In this document: positions 63,780 to 64,000 of the stretch, piece by piece
Position numbering within the stretch: position 1 is the stretch's first letter
Layout of the letters: each line of letters starts with the position of its first letter
Origin: JAGOFO01 sp964522105
Lineage (GTDB): Bacteria; Myxococcota_A; UBA9042; DTJE01
Reading direction: 5' to 3'
Assembly: GCA_964522105.1 (NCBI GenBank)
Contig: CAZFVA010000009.1
Coordinates: 38,074 to 102,073 of the forward strand
DNA: 64,000 bases
The notes under the pieces: generated by a model
Seen by the model: the letters and a program-made list of their open reading frames with translations, nothing else
Database searches by the model: none
Told to the model about the DNA's origin: nothing
Made by a program: the position numbers and the translations under genes

Positions 63780-64000
63780 TTTTCCACCCACATTCGTATT
63801 TCCGGTTCCAGTGTGTCTGCGATCATCTGGTGACCAACAGGACCCAGATGGAACGGATCTCCAGGTTGTCCAGAACCATCATTTCGCATTTCAAAAGGTT
63901 CGCCGTTCGGCAATGCCCCATCCGGATAACGGGTTGCGAACGCCCGGGCGAAGTCTACGAGCGTAACATTATCATAACGGGCACTCAGTGAGCGATAGTA
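63761..64000 (-). CDS. SGNH/GDSL hydrolase, C-terminal part (5' end beyond window)
   Basis: A minus-strand frame of 79 residues enters from the window edge and stops at 63761. It includes NVTLVDFARAFATRYPDG and DPFHLGPVGHQMIAD; the DxxH of the latter is block V of SGNH hydrolases, carrying the catalytic Asp and His, followed by the common GHxxxA helix. The Ser block lies outside the window. It would deacylate or esterify the product of the neighbouring cluster; this is an inference from position. Confidence 0.7.
   Translation of the reverse strand, partial: YYRSLSARYDNVTLVDFARAFATRYPDGALPNGEPFEMRNDGSGQPGDPFHLGPVGHQMIADTLEPEIRMWVEKWDTAK

Overview
The window looks like a metagenome-assembled contig from a Gram-negative bacterium of the former Deltaproteobacteria, most likely in or near Myxococcota/Bradymonadota. 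The evidence is outer-membrane machinery (Mla-type lipid transport, a beta-barrel protein, at least nine lipoproteins), an AgmX/PglI-like zinc-ribbon/GYF protein, several choice-of-anchor-D (ASH) lipoproteins, cysteine-rich lipoproteins with Asp/Val-rich stalks, and a 3,585-residue TPR protein. Two runs of 100 N, each flanked by an exact 55-bp duplication, show that the contig was scaffolded from short-read pieces. No gene-free stretch exceeds 300 bases.

Layout. 0-4 kb: panB-panC-transketolase, preceded by the tail of an unrecognised gene. 4-11 kb: envelope genes, namely a cysteine-rich lipoprotein, an ASH/YfaP-like lipoprotein, the AgmX-like protein and a second cysteine-rich lipoprotein. 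11-17.5 kb: a degenerate acyl-CoA-synthetase-like protein, tadA followed by two tRNA-Ser genes, a MEMO-family protein with urocanate hydratase, and a TMTC-like membrane TPR protein. 17.6-36.3 kb: three consecutive ASH-domain lipoproteins (one with a von Willebrand A domain), then the giant TPR gene with about 43 units of roughly 72 residues. 36-46 kb: a secreted unknown, a THUMP-type RNA methyltransferase, an organophosphate-family MFS transporter, two Asp-rich-stalk lipoproteins (one an alpha/beta hydrolase), an ArfB-like release factor, an antitoxin whose RelE-type toxin has been deleted to a 28-codon stub, and two HAD phosphatases.

46-51.4 kb: a methionine operon metY-metX-thrA-type aspartokinase/homoserine dehydrogenase. 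51.5-57 kb: a beta-barrel protein and an Mla/MCE lipid transport operon (STAS-permease, ATPase, MCE protein, auxiliary lipoprotein). 57-60.7 kb: a compact ethanolamine locus eutB-eutC followed by what reads, once the assembly gap is collapsed, as one fused EutL-EutT gene (shell protein plus cobalamin adenosyltransferase). 60.7-64 kb: a carbamoyltransferase cluster with an SxtJ-like protein, a PP-loop ATP pyrophosphatase, a small DUF5989 protein and the end of an SGNH hydrolase.

How the genes work together. Pantothenate/CoA, methionine and tRNA maturation genes are housekeeping. The unusual content is the block of surface lipoproteins and scaffolds at 4-36 kb, the fused EutL-EutT gene beside an ammonia lyase that keeps an encapsulation-peptide-like N terminus, and the carbamoyltransferase/PP-loop cluster. 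All functional calls come from reading motifs and remembered family sequences; no database search was run.
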